Shown: in pieces, positions 19,645 through 30,898 of the stretch
Layout of the letters: every line of letters starts with the position of its first letter
Position numbering within the stretch: position 1 is the stretch's first letter
From: Solenopsis invicta
Taxonomy: Eukaryota > Arthropoda > Insecta > Hymenoptera > Formicidae
DNA length: 64,000 bases
NCBI RefSeq assembly: GCF_016802725.1
Contig: NC_052665.1
Location: 25,996,501 to 26,060,500 of the forward strand
Direction: 5' to 3'
The notes under the pieces: generated by a model
What the model saw: the letters and a program-made list of their open reading frames with translations, nothing else
What the model was told of the DNA's origin: nothing
Database searches by the model: none
Made by a program: the position numbers and the translations under genes

Positions 19645-22250
19645 GGGGATAGAAGTAAAGTGCGTGAAGGTTTGAATATTAAAGGTTTATCCGTTAAAAG
19701 TTTCGAAAATAATGGGAACCATGGTTAACTAAACCAATGAGGAACTACCACGATGCCCGTTTTTTTTTTTTTTTTTTTTAACGGGGGGAAAATACTCATA
19801 GTACCCCGGGTTGGCTAGACCACGGGAGTGTGGGACTCGGGACGCGGTACCCCTCGCCGGCACAGACCGCTTGCGCGGCAGAAAGTTGGCGAGGCCCGGC
19901 CCGCCTACCCACTAAAAACCCACCGAGCCCATCTCGCCCCGTTGCGTGGAGGGACCGGGATTGCTATAGCACTCTCCAACATCCCTCCACTGGGGATCGG
20001 AGCATGAAGCTCCCCGACGCGCCAGTTCGTCGGGTTGGGAGTCGGGCTTTGCTGGCCCAGCCGAGATACGTCAGCCAGTAGGGCCTAGCCCGACCCCGGG
20101 GATGCGGAGCGAGGCATCACGCACCCCCGCGCCCATTTAGGGCCATGGGGCCGCTCCCGACATACGCCGGTGCGAGCCCCACGCCCAGGGACGAGCGGTC
20201 GCCGCCGCCCGCCCCGCCTCCTCCCGTCCACGGCGCTCGCGTGGCCGGGCCGGGCGCCAGGGAGGGAAGACATCTCGCCTGGCGCAGGGCCCCATCGGCC
20301 TGGGCCCCGTCCCGTCGCATCCCCCGAGCGCTGGGGGCAGCTAGGGGCGGGCACCGAGGAGGGGCGGGCACCCGAGGTCTCGGTGCGAGCGCACGTAGTG
20401 CGCGTAGCACGCGCTCGCTCGCTCGTGGCGAGCGGAGCGCCGGGACCGCGGAGGCGAGCGAGCTCGCTCCGCGATCGCGTGTGTGTCGTATCGCTGCCGC
20501 CGGCCCTCTCGGAGGTAGCCGGTCGGCGACACAGATAGCCGGTCGGCGACACAACTACCACGATGCCCGTGGCTCGGTCTGTTATGAGCTTTTTTAATAC
20601 TTTTAAAATAAGGACGAAGGGTGGAAAAGCCCAGAACAACTCAAAATCTTTTCAGTTTTAAGTAAAAGCATCGATTGTTATTGCTTCTGGGTCTCTTTTC
20701 CAAGAAAAAGGAGTTTACATTTTGTGTTTGATCTAGTGGCAAAAAGATACCCTACTTTTGGATACCCGAACACTTTTGTGGCCCTACGAAAAGCATAGTC
20801 GGCTAATTCCCATTCCGTGTCAATATTTTTAACTCGAGATTCTCTATCTGCTTCGATATTGTCTTTCGATTTTATGTATGAAGCCGTCAACTAAATGTCT
20901 TGCTTCACACCACTGCCAAATTTCTTTTGTAATTTTATTTAAATTTGGGTGTTGTACGCTCCCCATTTTATTTACATATGAAACGGCTGTGATATTATCG
21001 ATGCGTAAGAGAATCTCGCAGTTTCTATAGTTTTTTTGCCAGACTTTTAAGCGCAAAAAAAACAGCTTTTAATTCTAAACAATTTATATGCCATTCTTGT
21101 TCTTCCGTTGTCCTCGAGCCTTTTTCCCTTGACAAAAAGCACCCCACCTTGTGGAGGATGCATCTGAGAATATCTCACATTTATAGTTACCATATTTAAT
21201 GGGATTTAAAGCTCTGGGAATTATTTTTTTCTACCAATTAATATCAGATTTTATACTTTCCGGAAGACAAATTTTTGCATCAAAATCATTATTATTTTTA
21301 AGTAAGCCTAAATATCTAACCCGTTCAAATTGTTTCGTATATAAACGTCCGTATTTTACTGCCCGACAACACGCGTTTATTGAACCAATCAGACTCGACC
21401 ATTGTCTCAGAGAGATGATCTTTCCCGGACTACACTGATTTAAAAATTCCATCATTTTTTGTTTTTTATTTTCCGGTAGCTCTAAAGCCATTTTCCTCAA
21501 ATCGTACATTATTCTCAGAAATTCTAAACGCTGGTTAGGTTCTAGACTACTCTTTTTGTAGTTAATAATAAATCCCAAGGACTCTAACAGATCAATGGAA
21601 ATTTTTATATTTTCTATGCTTGTTTTGACGATAAGCAATATATCGTCTAAATAAATAACATGTGCAAATCCTTTATTACAAAGATAACTCACTATTGGTC
21701 TCATAATCTTGTTGAAGATATGAGGGGCCACATTTAAACCAAAAGGTAGACATAAGAATTCAAAACATTGGCCCTGAAAAATAAATCTTAAAAACTTTGA
21801 GGAGTTTTCATCAATCGGTATTAAAAAATAAGCGTTTTCTAAATCTAGTTTTGCTAAAAAATCTCTTTTTGAGATTAGATTTGCTGCAGTACGGTGATTC
21901 TCTAATTTAAAATGTTTCGTTTTTATAAATTTATTAAGTTCCTTTAGATTTAGAATAAATCTAAAAGTTCCATCCGGTTTTTGGACTAAAAAATAGGATG
22001 ATATAAATTTTGAACTTTCTACCGTACAATGTCTGACTGCTCCTAATGATAAAAGTTTATCGATTTCTTTTTTAACATTCTCCAAGGTCTGAGATCCTTG
22101 TAATAAAGGTGCCTTTGGCACGGAGCTTTGGCTAGATTGTGTTTCAAATCGGATTGAATAGCCCTTGACGCAATTTAAAACAAACTTATTTTTTGTAAAT
22201 TGCTTCCATTCTCTTGAAAAAAAATTTAGTCGTCCAGCTACTTTCCTCAT
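19645..22250 (-). pseudogene. DIRS pol: reverse transcriptase and RNase H
   Basis: RT lies in 22250-21231, with LVQKPDGTFRFILNLK, KLDLENAYFLIPI and catalytic VIYLDDILL. RNase H follows (21056-20680) in broken frames, with LLRIDNITAVSYVNKMG, KSKDNIEADRESR and DTEWELAD. The C-terminal WAFPPFVLILKVLKK and TGIVVV stretch (about 20639-20571) is interrupted by the R1-like fragment and resumes at 19742. Frameshifts occur near 21230, 21057 and 20885. RNase H of this subtype and the downstream recombinase are diagnostic of DIRS elements. Confidence 0.87.
19761..20552 (-). mobile_element. R1-like non-LTR 3' fragment with 18-bp target duplication
   Basis: A GC-rich, 792-bp minus-strand fragment starting with a T-run (the poly(A) tail on the other strand). 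It is bounded by AACTACCACGATGCCCGT at 19743-19760 and 20553-20570. It shares GCCTACCCACTAAAA with the 3' UTR of the R1-clade element at 12.6 kb, so it is probably the same group. It ends in a 20-bp tandem doublet around TAGCCGGTCGGCGACACA. The long ORFs on both strands are composition artefacts. The target is a conserved DIRS pol motif (TGIVVVPHW). Confidence 0.85.
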
Positions 22251-22252
22251 CT

Positions 22253-23607
22253 CTAACGTCTGTAGTGGCTTGATTTTGTCGACTTTTTGTCGCTCCAGTA
22301 AGGGTTCTTTTGATGGTTCTTGTACTGTAGCGACCTTTGGGGGCCCTTCAACTTCTGAGCCTGCTGTGAATAGCCCCTGGATTTTTTCGGCAGGCTCCTC
22401 CGATTTCTCTGATTCGCTGGTTTATAAAATTTTTTCGTCTGGTGTTGTGGGGCGAGATCTTCCACCACTTTTCCCAGAGATTTTGTGTGTTTTAGTCTTT
22501 TAAACAATTCACTTCCAAAGAGATCGGATTTCTGAATTTTTTTAGAAGATCTCTATATTTTTCATCAATACCCGGGATAATAAAAGCTCTTCTCATAATC
22601 GAGTATTGATAATGTAAGCTTGCCATTAGCTTTCCGGCATTTCCTAAATATTGTAACAATTTACTAGAAATTTCACTTTCTTCTAGTTCCAATATTTCGG
22701 AAATACTTTTTGCCACCACAATCATAGCGGAACCTAGAGCATTTTGTGTTGCGACCAAATGTTTGTCTCTGCTCTTAGCCGTTCCAGACATATAAGCTAT
22801 TATCTCCGGGTTCAGTTTTGGTGTTTCTACAAATAAAGTTCCCTTTCTAGGGAATTTTTTCATAATTTCCTCGCGCTGTTTATTTTCTTCTTCTTTGCAT
22901 TTTTTTTCTTCCTCTTCGTCTCCTTCATATAAACCTTTTTGCATCCATCTCTTCCATTCTTCTATTAAGATTGGATGCAAAGTGGTATCAATTGAGTCCG
23001 TTGATTCAGTTCTTAAACAGAGTCTTTTTCGTGTCTCCTTGTCGAGACTTGGTGCACTTTCTACACCTTCAGGCTTTCTTTGCTCACCGTCTTCCTTCTC
23101 AGAGTCTTTGTCCTCTTTTTCCTCGTCTGTATCAGAAGCTTCGTCTGACAAAGAAGAAACCTATTTTTTTTCTTCTGAATATCTTTCCATCGAGAAGTTT
23201 CTGCTTCCTTCGACCGGCGGATCTACGATATACAGACACTTAAATAAGCATTCTTGTCTCGTGTAAAATTTTACGATCTGCCCCCCCCCCCCCCCCTCTA
23301 ATGGCATAGTCACAAGAGTTATATAATAGCTAACATATCCTTCCTCTAGTGAAGGCTTATGTTGTAACATTACGATATGTCTTCTCTCGAGTGAAGGCTC
23401 ATCGTTTTTGAGAATCTGTTCTTAAAACTTACCATTCTCTTTGTTCTCTGTCTGCACCGTCTGTACCTCAATGGCGGCCGGTGCAATGCTCACGGTTGCC
23501 TGCTTCTCGCTCGCTGCTTTCGTTAGTCTCCTCAATTTTTTACGCATATTTCTCATCTCTTCAGACAACGCCTCTAACTCGGCGTCCTTCTCTTTCCTCT
23601 TCGACAT
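22253..23607 (-). pseudogene. gag: DIRS gag, two exons, one late frameshift
   Basis: Exon 1 (23607-23433) codes a lysine/glutamate-rich coiled coil (LEALSEEMRNMRKKLRRL). Exon 2 starts at 23144 with DEASDTDEEKEDKD, then a helical region (LHPILIEEWKRWMQKGLYEG) and a domain ending near LLKKF. Near 22548 the frame shifts, and the basic C-terminal tail (LFKRLKHTKSLGKVVEDLAP) continues to 22253. Splicing exon 1 to exon 2 is in frame. The first ATG (23607) has a purine at -3 and follows the 5' leader. Structural Gag role is inferred from position upstream of RT. Confidence 0.75.
23145..23432 (-). other. Spliceosomal intron in DIRS gag
   Basis: Donor AATG|GTAAGT and acceptor TTCTTTGTCAG|AC define a 288-bp phase-1 intron. 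Unspliced, the frame stops four codons past the donor. Spliced, ...ENKEN joins DEASDTDEE without a break. The intron holds a G/C homopolymer of about 17 (23281-23297). Confidence 0.7.
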
Positions 23608-23814
23608 TTTCTTTGTTGAAATAATAAATTTCTAAACCTCTTTTCACCACTTCTTTGCTCTGCGATGTGACTCTCACAAGTACAAAAAACGTTATGAAAC
23701 ATAGATGCACGGAAGGTGAAAAGGGAAAGAAAGTTTGCTCTGAAGTTTGCGGCGCCACGAGGCGAAAGATGGTACTACATTGTAAATCGTCGAGAACGAG
23801 ACCTGAGATATAAT
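23608..23814 (-). promoter_or_regulatory. 5' leader and right terminus of the DIRS element
   Basis: Non-coding leader between the terminal repeat (23775-23814) and the gag ATG. The block 23690-23774 is conserved in the small derivative at 11945-12045, consistent with promoter or replication signals that non-autonomous copies retain. Confidence 0.55.
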
Positions 23815-24508
23815 TAAACTGCATGAAATTGCATGAACATTCTAGTATTTATTTTTATTTATTAATAAACTATACCTTAAAAATTAAATATATTTCTCCA
23901 TTTACAATTTTTTTTCTTTCTTTCTCATTATTATTCATTATCCAACTCTGTATTTTACTAATGATGTTATTTTATTAAATAATTATTATATTGCTGTTTT
24001 AATGCTTTGTTTTAGATATACTAGAAATTAGGTGGGAAACAAGATTACGTGGCAGCTTTTGACTGGGTGACAAAGAAGCTAGCCTGAAATAAACGTGATG
24101 AAGTTTGTATGTACATGATGGTGCATGGTTATATGTGAAAACTATGTTTGCTGTAGCGCAGAAGGTTGAATTAAAAATTAAATATATTTTTTCTTTTACA
24201 ATTTTTTTTTTCTCTCGTTATTATTTAACTCTGTATTACTAATGTTATTTATTATATTGCTTTTTTATAGATATTTACAAGACAAAACTGTCTATTTGAA
24301 GACGTATTGGGAATTTCTACGGTGAATGAATTTTTGTCACTTCTGGTGCCAGGAAGTGCAGAAGCAAACTATGATGCACACAAGGTTAATCCATGCTAGA
24401 CTAAAAGTTAGAAACAAGAAACGGAATATTTTTCACACATAAATAACTTTTTCCTTTTTGATTTGTAGTATTAATTAAAAAATCTCTTATTCCAACCTAA
24501 GTGATATT
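23815..24508. other. AT-rich DNA with two diverged direct repeats
   Basis: 23877-24015 and 24172-24280 are direct repeats (AAATTAAATATATTT...TCTCATTATTATT...AACTCTGTATT). Each ends in a T-rich stretch and TTTTAG/TATAG, like intron 3' ends. The segments behind them (24016-24100, 24281-24390) have short open frames such as GISTVNEFLSLLVPGSAE that I do not recognise. They could be exon relics of an unknown gene. Confidence 0.3.
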
Positions 24509-24595
24509 TACCTTTTCAAAGAAAAGGTAAAAAAAGGCGCCTATGTGTGTGCGCGCACCTAAAAATCTTTATTCTTTCAATCCAAATAATGTGTA

Positions 24596-25881
24596 TTAGG
24601 AGTACAAATTGAAAACCGCCGTTTTTTGTCAAAATTTGAGGATTGATTGTTGAAAAATGGTTACATACTTATTCTTGAAAGTATTGTCCATCGCTGGCCA
24701 CTACTTTCTCCCACCTTTCGGGCAGCATACGAATCCCGCGTCGAAAAAACTGCTCGTCTTTTGCGGCGATCCACGAATCGACCCAGTTTTTGGCCTCTTC
24801 GTAATAATAGAAGTGCTGCTCAGCCAGGCCATGCGCCATTGATCGGAACAAGTGGTAATCTAAAGAGGCGATGTCAGGAGAATACGGCGGATGAGGTAAG
24901 ACGTCCCATTTCAATGTTTCCAGATAGGTTTTAACGACCTGAGCAACATGTGGCCGAGCGTTGTCGTGCAGCAACATCACTTTTTCGTGTCTTTGCTCGT
25001 ATTGTGGCCGTTTTTCCTGCAATGCTCGGCTCAAACGCATTAGTTGTGTTCGGTAGCGAGCTCCTGTGATGGTTTCACCTGGTTGCAACAGTTCATAATA
25101 AATCACGCCGAGCTGGTCTCACCAAATACACAGCATGAGCTTCGAGCCATGGATGTTTGGCTTGGCCGTCGATGTTGATGCATGGCTGCGGTAGCCCCAC
25201 GATTTTTTTCGCTTTGGATTATCATAATGGATCCACTTTTTATCGCCGGTTACAATACGATGCAGAAAACCCTTCCGTTTTTGCCGTTGGAGCAGCTGTT
25301 CGCACGCGAAAAAACGCCGTTCGACGTCTCTCGGCTTTAATTCGTATGGCACCCAGTGTCCATGCTTTTGAATCATTCCCATGGTTTTCAAACGATGTGA
25401 AATAGCTTGTTGAGTCACGCCCAATGAATCTGCAAGCTCCTGTTGCGTTTGAGATGAATCTTCATTCAGTAATGTTTCCAATTGTGCGTCTTCAAACTTT
25501 TTCACCTGTCCGGGACGCTCCTTGTCTTCTACGCCGAAATCACCACTTTTGAAGCGTTGGAACCATTCTCGACACGTTCTTTCACTAATGGAAGCCTCAC
25601 CATAAGTTTTTACAATCATTCGACGCGCCTCAGCGGCAGATTTTTTCGAATTGAAGGCAAAAAGCAAAACTTCCCGCAAATGACGCTTATTGGGCACAAA
25701 TTTCGACATCTTCGATCACAAAAAAATATATAACGCTGATAAAAATTCACAACTGCAATGATAAGGAATTGTTGCCAGATGCCCAACCTTACATTAAAAA
25801 TTTTTGATCTAACGTTTGGCGCCAGCATTTACCGCTGGCGCTATTTACTGGAAAACGGCGGTTTTCAATTTGTACTCCTAA
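24596..25881 (-). mobile_element. mariner transposon, 1286 b, TA duplication
   Basis: Nearly perfect 30-bp terminal repeats start TTAGGAGTACAAATTG and end with the complement. They are flanked by TA at 24594-24595 and 25882-25883. One transposase gene on the minus strand fills the element. Length and termini match intact insect mariners. It lies in the left arm of the palindromic element. Confidence 0.95.
24669..25709 (-). pseudogene. mariner transposase, one nonsense codon
   Basis: 346 codons from ATG at 25709. The N-terminal helix-turn-helix region includes AAEARRMIVKTYGEASISERTCREW and SLGVTQQAISHRLK. Catalytic D,D34D: VTGDKKWIHYDN (first Asp), LLHDNARPH (second) and the third in SPDIASLDYHLF. 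A TGA at 25119-25121 interrupts the motif CIW*DQLG, most simply from TGG. The frame is otherwise open to the stop at 24669. The third-Asp motif reads ASLDYHLF instead of the common APSDYHLF. Without the stop it would be full length. Confidence 0.93.
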
Positions 25882-26625
25882 TATTAATTAATATTTTCTA
25901 CAAAATCTCTTATTCCAATCTAAGTAGTATTTACTTAAAATAAATATCTTGAAATTGTGTAATCTTATAATAAACATGATATACGTTTAATAAACATGAT
26001 ATATGTTTATTCAAAAAAATGCGTGAAATCTTTGAAAGTGCGCCTATTATAAAGAGAATATACTTTTTTAATATACTTTTTCTACAAAATCCAAGTGGTA
26101 GTATTTGTATTTTTTTTGAAAGCATTCTTATTCTAACTCAACTGGTAGTACCTTTTAATTTTTATACAAAACCCACGTGGTACTATCTCTTCTCTGTATT
26201 GTCATTAAAAAATCTTCCTATTTCAAAAATTCAAGTGATAACATCTTTAATACTTATTGAAAAATTTTATTCCAACTCAAGTGGTATTTCAACATTTAAT
26301 TTTAAAATATTAAAGAGGAAACAATACAAAATAAAAAAATTTTATTGAAATAAAAAATTTTTAATGTACAAAAACATGGTGCTGCTAGATAGAAAAATTT
26401 TTTTTTTAATAAACGTCATATCATGTTTTTTAGACGTATATCATGTTTATTAGAAGATAACACAATTTCAAGATATTTATTTTAAGTAAATACTACTTAG
26501 GTTGGAATAAGAGATTTTGTAGAAAATATTAATTAATACATATTATTTGGGTAAAAGAATAAAGATTTTTAGGTGCGCGCACACACATAGGCGCTTTTTT
26601 TACCTTTTCTTTGAAAATACCACTT

Positions 26626-27559
26626 TGTACAAAGACGGCCGTGTAATCTAGAAAATAGAGAAACGCGGTATATACAAGAACGGCGGTGGTTATTTACAAT
26701 GCTTGGTCTTTTCTTCTCGGCTCGCGGCCGGTGCAAAAGGACGGCGCGGTAATGCTATCTTTGTCGCGCTTGCTCGGTTACGACGCGGATTCGTCGCGAT
26801 GTTTACCTTCTCGCACCTTTTGAGGCCCGCGACGTGCGCGGACTGGGACGCTATTCAGACGGCGCGCCGGTGTTCTCGGAATTTGGTCTCGCAATAGGTG
26901 ATTTTTGGAATTCCCTTAGTAGGGAATCCCCGTTTGTGCGCCGGTGCCGGCTGCCTCGAGATCTCTCGATGGAGGCAAAGATCACTTCACCCCCGGGGTG
27001 GCAGTCGTCACCGCGGACTTTGGGGTGGAGACGGATTTCGGCGGAATTGTCGAGATCTCTCAACGGTGGCAGAGCTCGTTCTACCGCTCGGATTCCTCGG
27101 GTATTAGGAAAGCGGGATCGGAAATCACTGAGATCTCTCAGCGGTGACACAGCTCGCTCTACCGCACGGATTTCCTTGGTCTGGCTCGGAGATTGGACCG
27201 GGAAAGAGTCGATCTCTTCTCGCTCGCCTTTTATACCTGATCTCGGAAAGTCGGGGATGCTCGGGTGGAGTTCGGTTCTCCTCGGAATACAGCATCCCCG
27301 CTGCTCCGAGATCGGTCTACTATCGCGCTCTCGCTTGCGCGTACGTGTTCTTCGTTGCTCCAACGCCAGGAGCGTGCGGCTTAATTCGCGTGTGCGCGGA
27401 GTTTGCACGGTTAACAGCGCGTTCGCTGGGCTGTTCGCGCGCGCGAAAAATGAAGCGTTTATCGGCGCATAGCGCCTATTTGCTTGTCTGGCGGGTGTTC
27501 GGCCGGACAGGGGCGGTTTGTGGCTCCGGGGGGAAACGGTGCAGAGGTGCATTGTTACA
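26626..27559 (-). mobile_element. Solo LTR, 934 bp, minus orientation
   Basis: On the minus strand it starts TGTAACAATGCACC and ends CTTTGTACA. Flanks ACTT and ACAT may be a decayed 4-bp duplication. GTATAAAAGGC near 27232 (minus) is a good TATA box. It contains diverged 80-bp direct repeats centred on GAGATCTCTC followed by CGGTGGCA or CGGTGACA (27046 and 27127, and a weaker one at 26960). ORFs here overlap on both strands and are not credible. Confidence 0.6.
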
Positions 27560-27562
27560 ACA

Positions 27563-28870
27563 TATTTAAAAAGTATATTATACCTGGATATTCTTGATAC
27601 GTTATTTAAAGGGACAACTTTTGCAAATCACAAACGTATTTAACCCTTAAACACGTGGGTCTGAGAGACCCCATATGAAGTTTTGAACGCTTGCTATGTG
27701 AAGACGGAATGAGATAGGAGGTTCAGACCAAGACGTAAAAAGAGTTTGAAATCTCCTCTTTTGATTGATATGGTTGATCAACTTTTTTGGTCAACTAGTA
27801 TTCGAACGGCACAGCAGCAAAGTTTTGTTAGGGTCAATGCGACCCATATAGTGTGTAAGTGAAACTTTTTTTGTGAGTATTTTACATAAAAAAGCTGGAC
27901 AAAATACGTTCGAACAAGTCGGTTTGCGGATGTTACTCGCATATATTTTGTCTTAAGTTGGAATACTATAAACTGTAGAAAAGAGAGTTTTTCCGAAATA
28001 TATCATGAAACACATCAATTTTGAATTATAGAAACGATTTAATCAAAAATACCTCATATTTGCCTTGTTACATATGTACATTTTTTAATAGAAATGACAA
28101 TGATTTAATTTTTTTTTGAAAGTATGAATCTTTAGCTTTAAAACGCCATATTGTAAAGTTCTTCAAAGTTTTTTGTTGCAAAGATATGATTTTTTTTTTA
28201 AGTGGATTTTTAGATGCCCAAAAATACCTCATATTCTCCATGTTACATAATTATACTTTTTAAAAGGAATGACTTTGCCAAATTTTATTTTGAAAGTGTG
28301 ACTCTTTAGTTTTAAAACGCCGTATTTGAAAGTCCTTCAACGTTTTTTGTTGCGAAAATATGATTTTTTGAAGGAAAAGTGGATTTTTGACCAATTTCTC
28401 ATTTTTGCTTAATAGTTTTCCTTTTATAACTTCACAATAAATTGTTTTTCGGCAATGCCGATTGTGCAGTCACACTCCTGAGATTTTAAACTTTTGTTTT
28501 AAAAAAAAAATCGTAGAAAAATATTGATTGTAATCAAAGTTATTGCTTCTCAAAGTTGAAAAAGTCTCCCAGACCCAAAAATGTGTTTCCGTATTTTACA
28601 GTGTCGGTGTGTTTAAGGGTTAAGAAACATTTATTTAATTAATATATAATAATATTTGATAGTATTTTTATGCGTCTTATAAACGTAGATATGATTCTGG
28701 CATTTTATGATACGTTATTTAAACGGACAACTTTTGCAAATCACAAAAGTATTTAAGAAACGTTTATTTAATTAGTATATGATGATATTTGATATTATTT
28801 CTATACGTGTTATAAACGTAAATACAATTCTGGTATTTTTTAAACTATTTTTTAACATATAAAATACGTT
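27563..28870 (+). repeat. AT-rich tandem array, unit about 140 bp, split by a MITE
   Basis: GATACGTTATTTAAA.GGACAACTTTTGCAAATCAC occurs at 27597 and 28709. Between the copies AAACGT-TTATTTAATTA-TATATGATGATATTTGATA also repeats (28626, 28757). Removing the piggyBac-type MITE at TTAA restores a continuous array of about two units. Confidence 0.65.
27644..28619. mobile_element. piggyBac-type MITE, 976 bp, TTAA duplication
   Basis: It begins CCCTTAAACACGTGGG and ends GTGTGTTTAAGGG, with TTAA on both sides (27640-27643, 28620-28623). Sub-terminal inverted GTGGGTCTGAGAGACC and GTCTCCCAGACCCA lie inside. The centre has a tandem duplication of about 178 bp (28046-28222, 28223-28390) starting AAAAATACCTCATATT. 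No transposase ORF. Confidence 0.85.
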
Positions 28871-29353
28871 TTGTATCATATATATGTAATAAAAACGATT
28901 ATTATAAACGTATATTGCACTATCGTATAAAAACCGTTTTGCCTATGTACGTATCTGCCATATACCTATACCTGTTTTACACCATACTTACGTTTAATAA
29001 ACATATATTAAACGATCCTGTTCTTATTGGTAATTAAATAATAAGGAAACTTCAGAAACTTTAGTAATGATTAGTAGTAAGATAGTGAGAGTTGATAATT
29101 ATATTTATACTTATCTACATGTTTTTATATCTATTATAACTTAGTAACTTAACGTGAAAACATAAAAACGCAATGGATTATTACAAATAAAAATTGATAA
29201 TTAATTAAATAAAAGAAAGGTTTAGGAAACCTTCCCGGAAACTCGTAGTAAGACTGTGAGGATTGACAATTACATTTATATATTTATATCTATATGTTTA
29301 TATTTATTATAATTTTGAAAATTATGATATTCAACTATGCTTGTATAACAAAC
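28871..29353. other. AT-rich DNA with a 170-190-bp direct duplication
   Basis: 29030-29140 and 29200-29310 are diverged direct copies (AAACTT-AGTAGTAAGA-TGTGAG-TTGA-AATTA). No gene. Confidence 0.45.
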
Positions 29354-29396
29354 GGTGTGCGTGTGCGTGTGCGAGTGCGTGTGCGTGTGCGTGTGT

Positions 29397-29432
<36 letters not shown>
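29354..29432. repeat. GT/GC microsatellite
   Basis: Imperfect GTGTGC followed by pure GT repeats. ORFs across it (valine/cysteine or threonine/histidine repeats) are artefacts. Confidence 0.95.
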
Positions 29433-29433
<1 letters not shown>

Positions 29434-30898
29434 CAAATTTATTGCAAGAGATTCGTATTTGTCGGCGAGGTTAGAAATAGGAAATTCAGGAGAAGAAGGG
29501 AGCAAAGAAGTAGTGGTGTCAAGAAAGATTCTGTATGTAAGAACGTTACAGGAGTTGGACGAATCAGGGCGGTGTTCGGGGGAAGACGGGGGTTGTTCGA
29601 TCGATGAGTAATGTTCGAGGAGAAGAAAATCTGGAGGGGAGTGATTGGATGGGATTCGAGGAGTGCTTGTAGGAGGATAATGAGAGTTCCTCAGAGGAAG
29701 GAACTGAAGATTAAGATGGTTCGACAGCAGAAAAATCAAGGGGTGAGTGAAAGGGCGGTTCGTGGGGAAGATTTGAGGCTAAAGTGCCTGAATTTTCCGG
29801 CCGCGAGTTCCCAAAATCGGGGAGTAAATTATGTGAGTTAGAGGCTAATAAGCTATCATTGAGCTTTGCGGCGAAAATATCGCATCCTTCCGCAAAGAAT
29901 TTCCACAATGCTTTGATTTTTTCTGCTCGACAGTTGCGGCGATTCCGCTAGTGCTTGGCAGCTACTTACGATTTCCCGTTATGGGCGTATCGCGGAGTAA
30001 TTTTGTTCATCTTAGATTGCGGTAGTGTTGCTGTACTAAAATGTCTGTGGTGTATGTGTGAGACACTCGGGAGCCGCAGGTTTCCAATCTGGCCTGTGCA
30101 CGGCGGAAGACGACTGGCTCGGTCGTGTATAGTTGAGAGTGCGATGCACGATTCATGAGACTCAGAGTCGGTTTCTACCAGAATTTTCTAACACTTTTCG
30201 ATCGAGATTTTACAGTGTAGATGGACTTGGAGAACGCGGATCCGAGAGTCACAGACTCGGACATGCAAAATGTCACCGACTGTGTCTCAGAATTAACTAA
30301 ATAAAACTGCGCGTTCCGCTATAAAATCTTCTTTTTTATACCCTGTTTTGTCTATCGCCGTCCCTTGGTCTAAGGAGGGCCGTGTGCACCAATTTTTATT
30401 ACCTACGCCTACGCGTGAGATTCAGTTTTACGACTTTAACTTTTTGCTCATTGAACACGTGTCCGGCATCGGATCATGCTCTCTACATGAGTTTCGTCAT
30501 GTCATTTTCATATTTCCCGGAATAATGTACCACTGAGTTTACGTGAGTTGGATCGGCCGCTTATTCTTTAGTATATTTGGTGTTTTGTGAAGGAAAAGAG
30601 TCGGTACTTCCGCAGGACGTAACAACAACAATAAATTTATTATATTGATTATTTTATAACTGTAAATCTTGCTATTAATATTAACGTGATGATTCTCTAA
30701 AAAGGATATTCAAGAAATACCACTCTGCTCTATATGTGGTGCACCTGCTATAATACGGTGTTTTTGATGCAAGAAATATTTTTGTATGTAGCATTTTTTT
30801 TAAGAATATCATAATTGCGAACACTTTGTCATCATCACGTCTAATAACTGTGACACTAAACGGATACTCAATCAATGGTCTTTGATGACAAATATTAT
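29433..30898. other. No recognised gene; possible LTR fragment near 30.0-30.6 kb
   Basis: 29433-29850 is purine-rich with a 76-codon open frame (29611-29841) that I do not recognise. 29960-30626 is GC-richer and ends GACGTAACA at 30626, with TATAAAA-like sites near 30322-30345, suggesting part of an LTR whose other end I could not place. A 27-codon frame at 30221-30304 ends in TAAATAAAA; no function suggested. Confidence 0.3.

Larger units (their letters stand above)
14646..23814 (-). mobile_element. DIRS-type tyrosine-recombinase retrotransposon
   Basis: Inverted 40-bp termini (14646-14685 and 23775-23814) match at 39 of 40 positions. Order on the minus strand: 5' leader, gag with intron, RT-RNase H, tyrosine recombinase, 3' terminus. 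There is no target duplication, as expected for recombinase-mediated insertion. Two later elements lie inside: a hAT (15115-18821) in the recombinase gene and an R1-like 3' fragment (19761-20552) in pol. Removing them leaves about 4.7 kb. All ORFs carry frameshifts or stops, so this is a fossil copy. Confidence 0.85.
24513..26617. mobile_element. Palindromic element with TACC duplication, hosting a mariner
   Basis: The arms start TTTTCAAAGAAAAGG (24513) and end CCTTTTCTTTGAAAA (26617). TACC flanks both sides (24509-24512, 26618-26621). The arms are about 260 bp and include GTGCGCGCACCTAAAAAT and ATTTATTTTAAGTAAATACT. The loop (25990-26440) carries a diverged iteron, roughly ATTCCAACTCAAGTGGTA, about eight times counting the arms. 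Without the mariner it is about 817 bp. No transposase of its own. Confidence 0.7.

Noticed and set aside
20085..20639. ORFs of 120-180 codons in the GC-rich fragment
   Set aside because: The block is an R1-like 3' UTR bounded by an 18-bp target duplication; only its outer edge (WAFPPFVLILKV) is DIRS pol.
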